Both the position numbers and the translations under genes were made by a program. A DNA stretch of 37,691 nucleotides from Dehalococcoidia bacterium (GTDB taxonomy: Bacteria > Chloroflexota > Dehalococcoidia > Lucifugimonadales > UBA3495): assembly GCA_009692925.1 (NCBI GenBank), contig SHYG01000015.1, positions 1 through 37,691 on the forward strand, given 5' to 3'. The notes beneath the pieces were generated by a model that saw only the letters and a program-made list of their open reading frames with translations, was not told the DNA's origin and ran no database searches. This document shows positions 1 to 7,623 of this stretch, piece by piece (position 1 is the stretch's first letter; every line of letters starts with the position of its first letter).

Positions 1-5
1 GGGCC

Positions 6-512
6 ATGGTCGGCGTCAAGGGCGAGGTGGTGGAGGCCTGGGGCGTGGTGGACGCCGAGTACCTGCGCCGCTTCAGCCAAGCCGTCATGGATCCCGACCC
101 CCGCTACTGGGACCAGGAGTTCGCCGAGACCACGCCCTATGGCGAGATTATCACGCCGCCCATCATGGTGAGCTACATGGCCAGCCGCATCCGCCCTGAC
201 GCGGAGGACCCCATCACCAGGGCCTTTGAGGAAGACCCCATGTCCGACGGCATTGGCCGCGTCCACCGCCACGGTGAGCTGCCCCGGGTGCCTACCAAGC
301 TGGTGCGGGTGCTCAACGCCGGCAACGAGTTGGAGATTTTCAAGTACCCCAGCATCGGCGACAAGGTGTACTTCCAGCACAGCTACTCGGACATCCGCGA
401 AAGGGTGGGCCGGGACGGCAACCCCTTCCTGATAATTACACGGGAGACCCGCTACTGGAACCAGAAGGACGAGACCCTGTGCATCACCCGGGCCTCGACT
501 ATACGGCGCTAG
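6..512 (+). CDS. MaoC-like (FAS1-type N-terminal) hot-dog dehydratase, possibly 5'-truncated
   Basis: The protein resembles the N-terminal dehydratase half of MaoC/HadA-type enzymes, which hydrate enoyl-CoA or act on related thioesters. The stretch LRRFSQAVMDPDPRYWD matches the usual 'RRFAxAIxDPNPLYxD' block, followed by a TPPIMVSY segment and the FKYPSIGDKVYF strand typical of this fold. The frame is open to the left edge of the window and family members usually have some 5-15 more residues before this point, so the true start may lie outside the window. The next gene begins 11 bp downstream and encodes the complementary MaoC half, so the two probably form a heteromeric dehydratase. The substrate is unknown. 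Confidence 0.8.
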   Translation: MVGVKGEVVEAWGVVDAEYLRRFSQAVMDPDPRYWDQEFAETTPYGEIITPPIMVSYMASRIRPDAEDPITRAFEEDPMSDGIGRVHRHGELPRVPTKLVRVLNAGNELEIFKYPSIGDKVYFQHSYSDIRERVGRDGNPFLIITRETRYWNQKDETLCITRASTIRR

Positions 513-523
513 AGGTGACTGCC

Positions 524-1084
524 ATGACCATGCCGTTGGACGACCTGCTGAAGCTCTCCGCGGAGGAGATACTCACCCACAACGAGAAGCCCTCCGCCGC
601 TCAGCTCCGGCACAAATCCCAGACCTACTTCCAAGACATATACGAGGGCATGGAGCTGCCCAAGTACATGTACAAGCCTACGCCCACGCACCTGTTCCGG
701 TGGAGCGCGGCCATTGAGAACTTCCACCGAATCCACTATGACCTGGACTTCGGCCTGAACCACGACAAGAATCCCAGCATCCTGGTCCACGGCTCCTGGA
801 AGCAGAGCGTGGTGCCCCAGTACCTCAAGGACTTCACCCTGCCCCACGGCTGGCCCTGGAAGGCGCGGTTTGAGCACCGGGCCATGCTGGTGCCGGGGGA
901 TATCCTCATCATGTGGGGCAAGGTCACCGGCAAGCAGCAGCGGGATGGCATGGGAATGGTGGAGCTGGAGATTGGCATGAAGACCCAGGACGGCATCGAG
1001 AGCATGCCCGGCACCGCCACCGTAGTGCTCCCCCTGCGCGGTGGGCGGGCCATACCATACCCCTTCGTGCCCCCAGCAGAGTAG
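524..1084 (+). CDS. MaoC-like dehydratase, C-terminal-type hot-dog protein
   Basis: This 186-residue protein carries the MaoC signature around ENFHRIHYD, where the conserved Asn/His pair and the hydratase-like HYD occur, followed by PSILVHGSWKQ. These are expected for the catalytic half of a two-part enoyl-CoA hydratase/dehydratase. The ORF track starts at 479, but ATG 524 is preceded at good spacing by GAGGTG and leaves only 11 bp after the preceding MaoC-like gene, so I choose it; ATG 530 is an alternative. The tandem arrangement implies a two-subunit enzyme acting on CoA thioesters. The substrate cannot be told from sequence. Confidence 0.85.
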   Translation: MTMPLDDLLKLSAEEILTHNEKPSAAQLRHKSQTYFQDIYEGMELPKYMYKPTPTHLFRWSAAIENFHRIHYDLDFGLNHDKNPSILVHGSWKQSVVPQYLKDFTLPHGWPWKARFEHRAMLVPGDILIMWGKVTGKQQRDGMGMVELEIGMKTQDGIESMPGTATVVLPLRGGRAIPYPFVPPAE

Positions 1085-1100
1085 GGACTGGTCTCACGGC

Positions 1101-1179
1101 TCACCGCAGAGGCGCAGAGAACGCTGAGATTATGGTCCTAGAAATGAAATCTCTGAGTACTCCGCGCTCTCTGCGGTGA
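1101..1179. repeat. Type A imperfect palindromic element, copy A1
   Basis: Left arm TCACCGCAGAGGCGCAGAGA is matched about 50 nt later by an inverted arm ending GCGCTCTCTGCGGTGA, with an unmatched centre. Related copies lie at 11121-11199, 12459-12529 and 23561-23672, with a half copy at 20246-20266. This copy ends about 20 nt before the ATG at 1201, leaving only the Shine-Dalgarno (GAGG) between element and gene. Confidence 0.85.
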
Positions 1180-1200
1180 AACAACGTACTGAGGTATAAA

Positions 1201-1470
1201 ATGGCCCGATTCATCGCCATACATAACGTGCCCGGCATTACCGAAGCCGACTTCCGCGACAAGCTGGATGCGGTGCGCAAGTGGCGCCCCGACCGGCGCA
1301 CCACCATCCTCAAGGTCTACGGCGACCTGAAGAGCGGCCGCCTGGTGTCGGAGTGCGAGGCCGAGGAGCAGGCCCACTTTGAAGACTGGATCAAGATGGT
1401 GGGCTGGCCTGCCGAGTCGGTGCACCGGGTGAACCTGATCTGCCAGGTGGGCAACATCTGGGAGGTGTAG
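1201..1470 (+). CDS. Small uncharacterised protein, probable ferredoxin-like alpha/beta fold
   Basis: An 89-residue protein that I do not recognise with certainty. It starts MARFIAIHNVPGITEADF and ends in a QVGNIWEV strand, a pattern similar to small dimeric alpha+beta proteins such as the DUF4242 / muconolactone-isomerase-like group. No catalytic motif, signal peptide or membrane segment is visible. The ATG has a GAGG ribosome site at 6 nt, directly after palindromic element A1. The gene follows the two MaoC genes on the same strand and faces the YihY gene, with palindrome B1 in between. Function unknown. Confidence 0.7.
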   Translation: MARFIAIHNVPGITEADFRDKLDAVRKWRPDRRTTILKVYGDLKSGRLVSECEAEEQAHFEDWIKMVGWPAESVHRVNLICQVGNIWEV

Positions 1471-1498
1471 GCCTATCTATTGACACCACGGCTCCACC

Positions 1499-1526
1499 GT
1501 AGGGGCGCACAGCTGTGCGCCCCTAC
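1499..1526. repeat. Type B palindrome, copy B1 (perfect 14-bp arms)
   Basis: GTAGGGGCGCACAG is followed immediately by its exact inverted complement. It lies in the 65-bp gap between two convergent genes and could act as a shared transcript-end hairpin, although no T-run follows. Related copies: 9680-9777, 15768-15796, 26193-26245, 26270-26298 and 33302-33330. Confidence 0.9.
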
Positions 1527-1535
1527 GCCTTGCCC

Positions 1536-2501
1536 CTACGGCGATGTACCACCCAGCCGCAGCTCCTGCCAGCGGGCGCTGATGTGGGCCCCCAGCAACA
1601 GTATCGTGGCCGACAGGTAAATCCAGGCCAGCAGCACTATGGCTGAGGTCAGCGGGCCATAGATCCGATCGTACACCGCCAGGTCCCGCAGGTACCAAAC
1701 AAACAACCCCTTGCCAATCTCCAGGAGCATCGCCGCCACCGCTGCGCCCGGCCACACGTGGCGCCAGCAGGCCTTGGGGGAGGGCACAAACCGGTAGATT
1801 AGCAGGAACACCAGGAAGCTGGCCGCCCAGGGCAACCCCCGGCGGGCGACCTCGCCCAGGGCCAGCAACAGCCACCGGCCCGGCAGGTCCGGGACACCCT
1901 GGACCAAAAGCTCCACCAGGGCGCTGGCCCAGGTAGTGGCCAGAAACAGGCCGGCCACCGCCAGGGCCAGGCCCCAGCGCAGCGGCATGGCCAGGTAAGA
2001 AGGACGGGGTTGAGTCACCCCCCAGGCCTCGTTCACCAACCGACCAATGGCCCCAAAGAGCATATTGGCGGTACCCACCAGGCCGGCCGTCGCCCCCAGG
2101 GCCAGCACGCCCCGCTGGCGCACCACTTCATCCAGATTGAGCTGGACCGATTGGGCGGAGCCCGGCAGGTGGCCCGTCACCAGCTCCAGGAACCTTTGCT
2201 GCGCATCCTGGGAGTGGTTCAGGACTATGCCCAGCACCGCCAGGGTCCCCAGCAGCAGGGGAAACAGCGCAAACAGCGCGTAAAAGGCCACCCCAGCCGC
2301 CATCTGCGCCGAGTCTCCCTTGACCATCCCCCGGGAGACTTGCCAGGCCAGCACGGCGATTTGAGACCGCCCCAGGCGAGACTGCGCCAGCGGGGCCAGG
2401 GCCCGCTCCATACGCTGCCGCCACCGGCGGGGTTCCGCCAGCACGCGGGCAATCCCCTGCCGTGCGTGGGCAAACAGGGTTCGCAGCCAGTCTGTTAACA
2501 T
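1536..2501 (-). CDS. YihY/BrkB-family inner-membrane protein
   Basis: This is a 321-residue polytopic membrane protein. It has a soluble basic N-terminus of about 85 residues, then roughly six hydrophobic segments (AAGVAFYALFALFPLLLG, the ANMLFGAIGRL region, LALAVAGLFLATTWASALV and others) and the family's late AVYDRIYGPLTSAIVLLAW block. The BrkB/YihY family, once misnamed RNase BN, has no settled biochemical role; transport or envelope functions have been suggested. The ORF track extends to 2579, but ATG 2501 shares its A with the TGA of the upstream signal peptidase (TGATG), which points to translational coupling, so I use that start. Downstream it faces the 1201 gene across palindrome B1. 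Confidence 0.88.
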   Translation of the reverse strand: MLTDWLRTLFAHARQGIARVLAEPRRWRQRMERALAPLAQSRLGRSQIAVLAWQVSRGMVKGDSAQMAAGVAFYALFALFPLLLGTLAVLGIVLNHSQDAQQRFLELVTGHLPGSAQSVQLNLDEVVRQRGVLALGATAGLVGTANMLFGAIGRLVNEAWGVTQPRPSYLAMPLRWGLALAVAGLFLATTWASALVELLVQGVPDLPGRWLLLALGEVARRGLPWAASFLVFLLIYRFVPSPKACWRHVWPGAAVAAMLLEIGKGLFVWYLRDLAVYDRIYGPLTSAIVLLAWIYLSATILLLGAHISARWQELRLGGTSP

Positions 2502-3025
2502 CAGCCTTGCGCGCTCCCCAGGAGTGTGCCTGCGGGCAGCACTCTGCCCCAAGCTCTGAGCGGCCAGCAGCGAAACCACACGCGCCCCAGGACTAGCTCC
2601 CGGCTGACCGGGCCAAAGGCGCGGCTGTCCTGACTATCGGCGCGGCTATCCCCCAGCACAAACCACTCGCCGGGCCCTGCCATCCACTCCCTGGGGTGCC
2701 GGTTCACCGGGCAAGGCGGGCCATCCAGGTAAGGCTCGGCCAGGGGCAGGTCATTGACGCAGACTGCATCGTCGCCCAGGCGAAGGTGCTCGCCGGGCAG
2801 GCCGATGACCCGCTTGATGATGACGCTGCCTGGCTCCAGAGGGTGGCGCAGCACCACTATCTCACCGCGCTCTGGCGGGGCATTCGCTGCCCTTATTCGG
2901 CGGGCCAACACCTGCTGCCCGTGGCGCAGGGTAGGACACATGCTATCACCCTCCACCCGGAAGCGGGCGGAGGACAGCAAACATCCCAACACATGGCACA
3001 TTTCGGCAAGTGAAAGTCGCCCCAT
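2501..3025 (-). CDS. Signal peptidase I-like S26 serine protease
   Basis: A 174-residue protein with the S26 boxes in order: GDSMCPTL with nucleophile Ser28, RGEIVV, IIKRVIGLPGE with general base Lys71, and LGDSRADSQDSRAFG. The Ser/Lys dyad is intact. A clear N-terminal transmembrane anchor is not obvious; only a weakly hydrophobic stretch precedes box B. It could therefore be a soluble or peripherally attached member, akin to the maturation proteases of the Ni-SOD type, rather than the main LepB. The start at 3025 (MGRLSLAEM) is preferred over 3088, which would run into the divergent promoter. A TACAAT hexamer lies a few nt upstream of 3025, so the message may be nearly leaderless. It is coupled by TGATG to the YihY gene. 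Confidence 0.82.
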   Translation of the reverse strand: MGRLSLAEMCHVLGCLLSSARFRVEGDSMCPTLRHGQQVLARRIRAANAPPERGEIVVLRHPLEPGSVIIKRVIGLPGEHLRLGDDAVCVNDLPLAEPYLDGPPCPVNRHPREWMAGPGEWFVLGDSRADSQDSRAFGPVSRELVLGRVWFRCWPLRAWGRVLPAGTLLGSAQG

Positions 3026-3046
3026 GGGAGTATTGTAACCCGTCGC

Positions 3047-3075
3047 TGGACTCCCCTGCTCCACTGCCCTATAAT
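3047..3075 (+). promoter_or_regulatory. Sigma-70-type promoter for the Gfo/Idh/MocA gene
   Basis: TGGACT and a perfect TATAAT (3070-3075) are separated by 17 bp, about 70 nt upstream of the ATG at 3145. The region lies between divergent genes. Confidence 0.6.
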
Positions 3076-3144
3076 CGGGGCCGCGCAATCCAAGCTAGCA
3101 AGCTGCTAGTCCCCGGCAGGGACCGGGGCTTCAGGAGATTGAAC

Positions 3145-4188
3145 ATGGCCAGCACCAACGACGTCGTGCGAGTAGGTCTAATCGGCGCGGGCCGCAACAC
3201 CCGGGAGCGCCACATCCCCGGCTTCCAGAAGCAGAAGGGTGTGGAAATTGTGGCGGTCGCTAACCGCTCCCAGGAGTCCGGGCGGCGCGTGGCCGACCAG
3301 TTCAATATCCCCCAGGTCTACGACGACTGGCATCAGCTAGTGGAAGACCCCGGCATTGACGCCGTGTGCATCGGCACCTGGCCGTACATGCACCGCACCC
3401 TGGCCGTGGCCGCCCTGGAGCATGGCAAGCACGTGCTGTGCGAGGCCCGCATGGCCGCCAGCGCCAAGGAGGCCCACGAGATGCTGGCCGCCTCCCGCAT
3501 GCACCCGGAGCTGACCGCCCAGATTGTGCCGGCGCCCACCACCTTCAAGGTGGACCGGCTGCTGATGCAGCTCATCAGCGACGGCTACCTGGGCGACACG
3601 CTGGCAGTGGAGGTGCAGGTGCTGGGCAGCGAGTTCGTGGACACTACCAGCCCCATGCACTGGCGTCAGGACCGCTACCTCAGCGGCTACAACATCCTGA
3701 ACATGGGCATCTGGTACGAGTCCATGATCCGCTGGGTGGGCCAGGCCACCAAGGTGATGGCCATGACCCGGGTTAACGTGCCCTTCCGGCTGGACGAGGC
3801 CGGCAACCAGGTGGGCGTGACCGTCCCCGACCATGCGGACATCCTGTGCCAGTTGCCCAACGGCGCCCAGGCCCACATGCGGTTCAGCGCCGTCACCGGG
3901 CTGTCGGCGGGCACCGAGGTGTGGCTGTACGGCACCCAGGGCACCCTGCGAGTGGACGGGCGGTTCAACGTCTTTGGCGGCAAGCGGGGCGACCAGAAGC
4001 TGTCGGAGATCCCCAACCCGGCGACGCAGCAGTACGGCTGGCGGGTGGAAGAGGAGTTTGTCAACGCCGTCCGCGGCCGGGAGCCGGTGACCCGCACCCC
4101 CTTCCACGTGGGGGTCCACTACATGGAGTGGACTGAGGCAGTGACCCGCAGCGCCCAGTCGGGGCAAGCCATCTCCCTGCCGCTGTAG
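3145..4188 (+). CDS. Gfo/Idh/MocA-family NAD(P)-dependent oxidoreductase-like protein
   Basis: A 347-residue protein with an N-terminal Rossmann fold (VGLIGAGRNTRERHIPGF, residues 9-27), acidic strand end VANRSQE, and the DAVCIGTWPYMHRT segment, followed by the C-terminal alpha/beta substrate domain. ATG 3145 is chosen over the track start at 3010 because AGGAG lies just upstream and the Rossmann motif then falls at the usual distance. Unusually, the signature EKP tripeptide, whose Lys is catalytic in most members, reads Glu100-Ala-Arg (CEARMA). The protein may therefore bind NAD(P) and a sugar-like ligand without classical dehydrogenase chemistry, or use other residues. It stands alone with its own promoter and is followed by palindrome D1. 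Confidence 0.85.
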   Translation: MASTNDVVRVGLIGAGRNTRERHIPGFQKQKGVEIVAVANRSQESGRRVADQFNIPQVYDDWHQLVEDPGIDAVCIGTWPYMHRTLAVAALEHGKHVLCEARMAASAKEAHEMLAASRMHPELTAQIVPAPTTFKVDRLLMQLISDGYLGDTLAVEVQVLGSEFVDTTSPMHWRQDRYLSGYNILNMGIWYESMIRWVGQATKVMAMTRVNVPFRLDEAGNQVGVTVPDHADILCQLPNGAQAHMRFSAVTGLSAGTEVWLYGTQGTLRVDGRFNVFGGKRGDQKLSEIPNPATQQYGWRVEEEFVNAVRGREPVTRTPFHVGVHYMEWTEAVTRSAQSGQAISLPL

Positions 4189-4198
4189 ACGTGTCCTC

Positions 4199-4270
4199 CT
4201 CTCCCTCGATGGGAGAGGATTAAGGTGAGGGGAATCACCCTCACCCCAACCCTCTCCCATCGAGGGAGAG
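4199..4270. repeat. Type D long palindrome (about 33-bp arms, few mismatches), copy D1
   Basis: The left arm CTCTCCCTCGATGGGAGAGG continues to GGTGAGGG and is mirrored by the right arm ending ATCGAGGGAGAG. It fills the gap between the oxidoreductase stop (4188) and the dCTP-deaminase start. Its right end lies just upstream of that gene's likely ribosome-binding site. A shorter relative is at 25096-25116. Confidence 0.85.
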
Positions 4271-4288
4271 GGCGCAGGGAGCTTGTTA

Positions 4289-5482
4289 GTGGTTATTCCA
4301 ACCCCCCCGGGAGGCATCTTCCCGGTGCAGCGACTGCGCCAGGCTGTGGCCCAGGGCCTGATCCACTCGGAAAAGTCCCCCATTCCCAACGCCAGCTTCC
4401 AGCCCGCCAGCCTGGACCTGCGCCTGGGCGAGAAGGCCTACCGCCTGCGGTGCAGCTTCCTGCCGGACACCCGGCGGGTGGAGGACAAGCTCCCAGACCT
4501 GCTAATGGGGGAGATTGACCTGCGCGACGGCGCGGTGCTGGAGAGCAACCGCCCGTACCTGATCCCCCTGCTGGAGGAGCTGCGCCTGCCCCCAGACCTG
4601 CGGGCCAAGGCCAACCCGCGCAGCTCCACCGGCAGGCTGGACGTTTTCACCCGCGTCATTACCGACTACAGCCACCAGTTCGACGAGATTAAGGCTGGCT
4701 ACCAGGGCAAGCTATACCTGGAGGTGGTGCCCCGATCCTTCACCATCAAGGTGCGGACCGGACTTTCCCTGAACCAGTTGCGACTCTTTCGCAACGACCC
4801 GCGGTGCTCCGACCAGGAGACGCTGGAGTACCACGCTAGCCGCGCCCCGGTGCTCTACGCAGGCGGCAAGCCGGTGCCGACCCGCCGGTTGCTGCTGGCC
4901 GACGGGCTGTTTCTCAGCATTGACCTGGCCGGGGGCCGTAGTCCTTCACCCGCAGGACGCAGCCGGCGGCCCAGAACCGTGGGCTACCGGGCCAAGAAGA
5001 ACAGCCAGTTCATTGATCTTTCCAAGGTGGCCGAGTACCACGCGATGGATTTTTGGGAGCCCGTGCAGGCGGAGCGAGGCAACCGCCTGGTGCTGGAGCC
5101 TGAGGAGTTCTACCTGCTGCTCTCCGCCGAGAGCGTGAGCATCCCCCCGGAGTTTGCGGCGGAGATGGTGGCCTACGAGCCTACCAGCGGCGAGTTGCGC
5201 ACCCACTACGCCGGCTTCTTCGATCCCGGCTTCGGCTACGACCCCCAGGGCCGCCTCACCGGCACTCGCGCGGTGATGGAGGTGCGCGCCCACGACGTGC
5301 CCTTCATGATTGAGCACGGGCAGAAGGTGTGCAAGCTGGGGTTTGAGCGGATGCTGGAGCCTCCCGACATCCTGTACGGCCCGGCCATCGGCTCGGCCTA
5401 CCAGCAGCAGGCGCTCACCCTGAGCAAGCACTTCTTGTCGCCAGACAAGGCCCAGCTGAGCCTGCTTCAGCGCAAACCGTAA
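4289..5482 (+). CDS. dcd: 2'-deoxycytidine 5'-triphosphate deaminase, two-domain type
   Basis: This enzyme deaminates dCTP to dUTP and so supplies dTTP precursors. The 397-residue protein matches the long two-domain dCTP deaminase family rather than the short (about 190 aa) E. coli Dcd. Near the N-terminus are FQPASLDLRLGEKAYRLR, then the trimer/active-site block ANPRSSTGRLDVFTRVITD, GYQGKLYLEVVPRSF and LNQLRLF. A second dUTPase-like fold follows, with FDPGFGYDP and GQKVCKLGFERM. No ATG is available at the start. The track uses TTG 4283; I prefer GTG 4289, which sits about 7 nt after AGGGAG. The gene lies between palindrome D1 and the convergent replication operon. Confidence 0.85.
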   Translation: MVIPTPPGGIFPVQRLRQAVAQGLIHSEKSPIPNASFQPASLDLRLGEKAYRLRCSFLPDTRRVEDKLPDLLMGEIDLRDGAVLESNRPYLIPLLEELRLPPDLRAKANPRSSTGRLDVFTRVITDYSHQFDEIKAGYQGKLYLEVVPRSFTIKVRTGLSLNQLRLFRNDPRCSDQETLEYHASRAPVLYAGGKPVPTRRLLLADGLFLSIDLAGGRSPSPAGRSRRPRTVGYRAKKNSQFIDLSKVAEYHAMDFWEPVQAERGNRLVLEPEEFYLLLSAESVSIPPEFAAEMVAYEPTSGELRTHYAGFFDPGFGYDPQGRLTGTRAVMEVRAHDVPFMIEHGQKVCKLGFERMLEPPDILYGPAIGSAYQQQALTLSKHFLSPDKAQLSLLQRKP

Positions 5483-5531
5483 GGAGGTTCCTGGATACCA
5501 AACTCCGGGATGACTCATAGTCAGGCAACCG

Positions 5532-6965
5532 CTACGCGTCGCTGGAGCGGCTGCGGGGAGACCGGGCCGGCGCCGGCGCCGCGGCCTCGCTGTTCCGGCG
5601 CTGGTCCAGGTAGTTGGGCGCGGCGATGGGCTCCCAGTCCACCAGGGTGTTGTCCGCCAGCCGGGAGGCAATGCGCGGCTTGGCCTTTTCCAGCTCCTCA
5701 ATGCTAAATGGAGACGTGATGATGGTGGGCAGCCGCACCTCGTGGCGGTGCAGGATGATCTGGCCCAGTTTCTCCTCGGCCCAGGGGGTGCTCTTCTCCG
5801 CGCCCAGGTCGTCCAGGACGAGCAGAGGTGCGGTCTTCACCTGCTCAAACAGCTCGTCGTAGCCGATGGGGTTGTCAGGGCGGAAGGTGGCCCGCAGGTG
5901 GTCCAGCAGGTCCGGGACCCGGACGAAGAACACCGGAGTGCCCCGGCGCAGCTGTTCCACTGCCGCGGCCACTGCCAGGTGGGTCTTGCCGCACCCGTAG
6001 TCCCCGGTGAACAGCAGCCAGCCCTCCGGGTGGGCGGCGAAGGTCTGGGCGGCCTTCTTGACCCGCTCCAGGGACTCGCGGATGGCGCGGCCGGCCTTGG
6101 GCCCGCCCCGGAGGTTGAAGCTCTCGAAGGTCATGCGCTGCCGCATCTCCGCGGGCACCTCGCCGATGCGCCGCGCCAGCCGGTGCTGGACTGTGCCCAG
6201 ATGCACCACCCGGCAGAGGCCGTCGGTGGCTTCCAAGCGGGCGCGCAAGCCTTCCTCCAGCCGGTCCAGGGATCCCCGCACGGTGACCAACGTGGGCAGC
6301 GCCGCGTTGAACCGGTGGTTGAACACCTGGAACAGCTTCTCCTGCGCCCAGGGAGTGGCGCTGAGGCTGGTCAGGTCGTCCAGCACCAGCACCGGCGCGT
6401 TACGCACCTGGTCGAACAGCTCGTCGTAGGGCACCTCGCTGTCGGGGGCGTAGGCCGCCCGCAGGTGATCCAGCAGGTCGGCGGCCGCGATGAAGAAGGC
6501 GGTCTGCCCCCGCTCGATGCAGCGGTTGGCGATGGCCGCCGCCAGGTGGGTCTTGCCGGAACCGCTGGGGCCGGTGAGCACCAGCCAGCCCACGGGGTTT
6601 TCCGCGAACTCTCTAGCCGCCGTCAGGGCGTGGGCAAACAACCGCTGGCTGTCGGGGTCGGCCAGGGGGCCCTGGGGGTTGGTGTCCTCCAGGGTGATGC
6701 GCGCCAAAACCCCCAGGTTGCTGTATCGGCGCAGCGCGGCGGCGCGGGCAGCGGGGTCGTTGGCTGGATGACAACGGCAGGGAAAGGCTTGGCCGAAGTC
6801 GGGATGGTCCACCGGCACCCGCTTGCCGACCCAGCCCCTGCCGTGGCAGTAGACGCAGACCGGTCTTTCAGGCTCCCTGGTCGGCCGAGATGCCCCATCG
6901 CCGTTGGTAGTCTTTGAGGTGCTTCTGATAGTTATCTGGCGGAGAATGTCTCCCAAGCTCTCCAT
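5532..6965 (-). CDS. DnaC/IstB-like helicase-loader ATPase with two tandem P-loop modules
   Basis: A 477-residue protein, about twice the length of ordinary DnaC-like loaders. Residues 37-65 hold a Cys cluster (CVYC...CRC) common in this family and likely to bind zinc. Module 1 has Walker A GPSGSGKTH (about 132-140) and Walker B VLVLDDL (about 192-198). Module 2 has Walker A GDYGCGKTH (about 321-329), Walker B LLVLDDL (about 381) and a terminal RIASRL arginine motif. The modules resemble each other closely (DLLDHLRA...YDELF), indicating internal duplication. The probable role is loading DnaB, encoded two genes upstream. ATG 6965 has a GAGGGGA site. The start overlaps the end of the dnaD-like gene by 98 nt in another frame, an unusually long overlap. 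Confidence 0.85.
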   Translation of the reverse strand: MESLGDILRQITIRSTSKTTNGDGASRPTREPERPVCVYCHGRGWVGKRVPVDHPDFGQAFPCRCHPANDPAARAAALRRYSNLGVLARITLEDTNPQGPLADPDSQRLFAHALTAAREFAENPVGWLVLTGPSGSGKTHLAAAIANRCIERGQTAFFIAAADLLDHLRAAYAPDSEVPYDELFDQVRNAPVLVLDDLTSLSATPWAQEKLFQVFNHRFNAALPTLVTVRGSLDRLEEGLRARLEATDGLCRVVHLGTVQHRLARRIGEVPAEMRQRMTFESFNLRGGPKAGRAIRESLERVKKAAQTFAAHPEGWLLFTGDYGCGKTHLAVAAAVEQLRRGTPVFFVRVPDLLDHLRATFRPDNPIGYDELFEQVKTAPLLVLDDLGAEKSTPWAEEKLGQIILHRHEVRLPTIITSPFSIEELEKAKPRIASRLADNTLVDWEPIAAPNYLDQRRNSEAAAPAPARSPRSRSSDA

Positions 6966-7623
6966 GGTCTTTCCCCTCGGCGTCCCAGCGCCGCAGTATC
7001 GCTTCAATGTAGGCCAGGTTCCGGGCGTTGCGCGCCACCGCAATGTCAAAGGCCTCGGCGATCCAGCCCGCTGGGTACTCCTCTTCCACCGCCGTCAACT
7101 GGCCGGCGACGAGGGGCCCGATGGTGCCGATGTTGTCCTCGTAGAGGGCGAATATGTTGGGCCGCACCGCCGCCGGCGGCTCCGCTCCGCTGGCGCGGGA
7201 CTTGACCTCCGGCTGGAAGTCCGCCGAGACCTTCATCCCCTGCTGGGCCAGAGCCTCCCGGTCCTCCTGAGTGTTGAGCAGGAAACACTCATCGTGGGCA
7301 TTCGCCGCCGGGAACTGGCTAACCCCAGCAGGACAGTACAGGAACACCTGGTGCTGCACCGCCAGGGCCAGTCCCCGCAGGATCTGCTGCTCCGGAGAGG
7401 CCTCGCCGCCCGCCAAACCCCGCAGCAGCACCGGGTCGCTCAGGAACTCCTGGAGGCAGACCGGGCGGAAGGCGCCCTTTTTGAGGTTCCGCAGCCACAC
7501 GCCCCGCAGGACTACCTTAAGCTCGGCTAAGTCCTGAATCTGCTCCAGCAGCAGGCCGAACAGGGGGTCGGGCAGCGCGGTGGCCCGGGTGCCCCGGACG
7601 AAGCCGGTGAACTGCATTATCAT
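6868..7623 (-). CDS. DnaD-domain primosomal protein
   Basis: A 251-residue protein whose C-terminal third carries the DnaD/DnaB2 signature: NIFALYEDNIGTIGPL near residue 155, then EAFDIAVARNARNLAYIEAIL and RRWDAEGKD, the equivalent of the YxxxIL...W motif. The N-terminal part is a probable winged-helix region that is more divergent. In Bacillus, DnaD helps recruit the helicase and its loader to origins and forks. Here the gene lies between dnaB and the DnaC-like loader, supporting the same role. The start ATG overlaps the dnaB stop as ATGA, so translation is probably coupled; an in-frame ATG two codons later is the alternative. Confidence 0.85.
   Translation of the reverse strand: MIMQFTGFVRGTRATALPDPLFGLLLEQIQDLAELKVVLRGVWLRNLKKGAFRPVCLQEFLSDPVLLRGLAGGEASPEQQILRGLALAVQHQVFLYCPAGVSQFPAANAHDECFLLNTQEDREALAQQGMKVSADFQPEVKSRASGAEPPAAVRPNIFALYEDNIGTIGPLVAGQLTAVEEEYPAGWIAEAFDIAVARNARNLAYIEAILRRWDAEGKDHGELGRHSPPDNYQKHLKDYQRRWGISADQGA

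Noticed and set aside
3337-4389. A 350-aa minus-strand ORF opposite the Gfo/Idh/MocA gene
   Set aside because: It is rich in His, Gly, Val and Leu with no domain and lies exactly antisense to a clear oxidoreductase gene; high GC makes such antisense frames open.
5742-6917. A 391-aa plus-strand ORF opposite the DnaC-like gene
   Set aside because: Low-complexity translation (QVVQQV, AGAGEHQ) and no ribosome site; the minus strand holds both P-loop modules.
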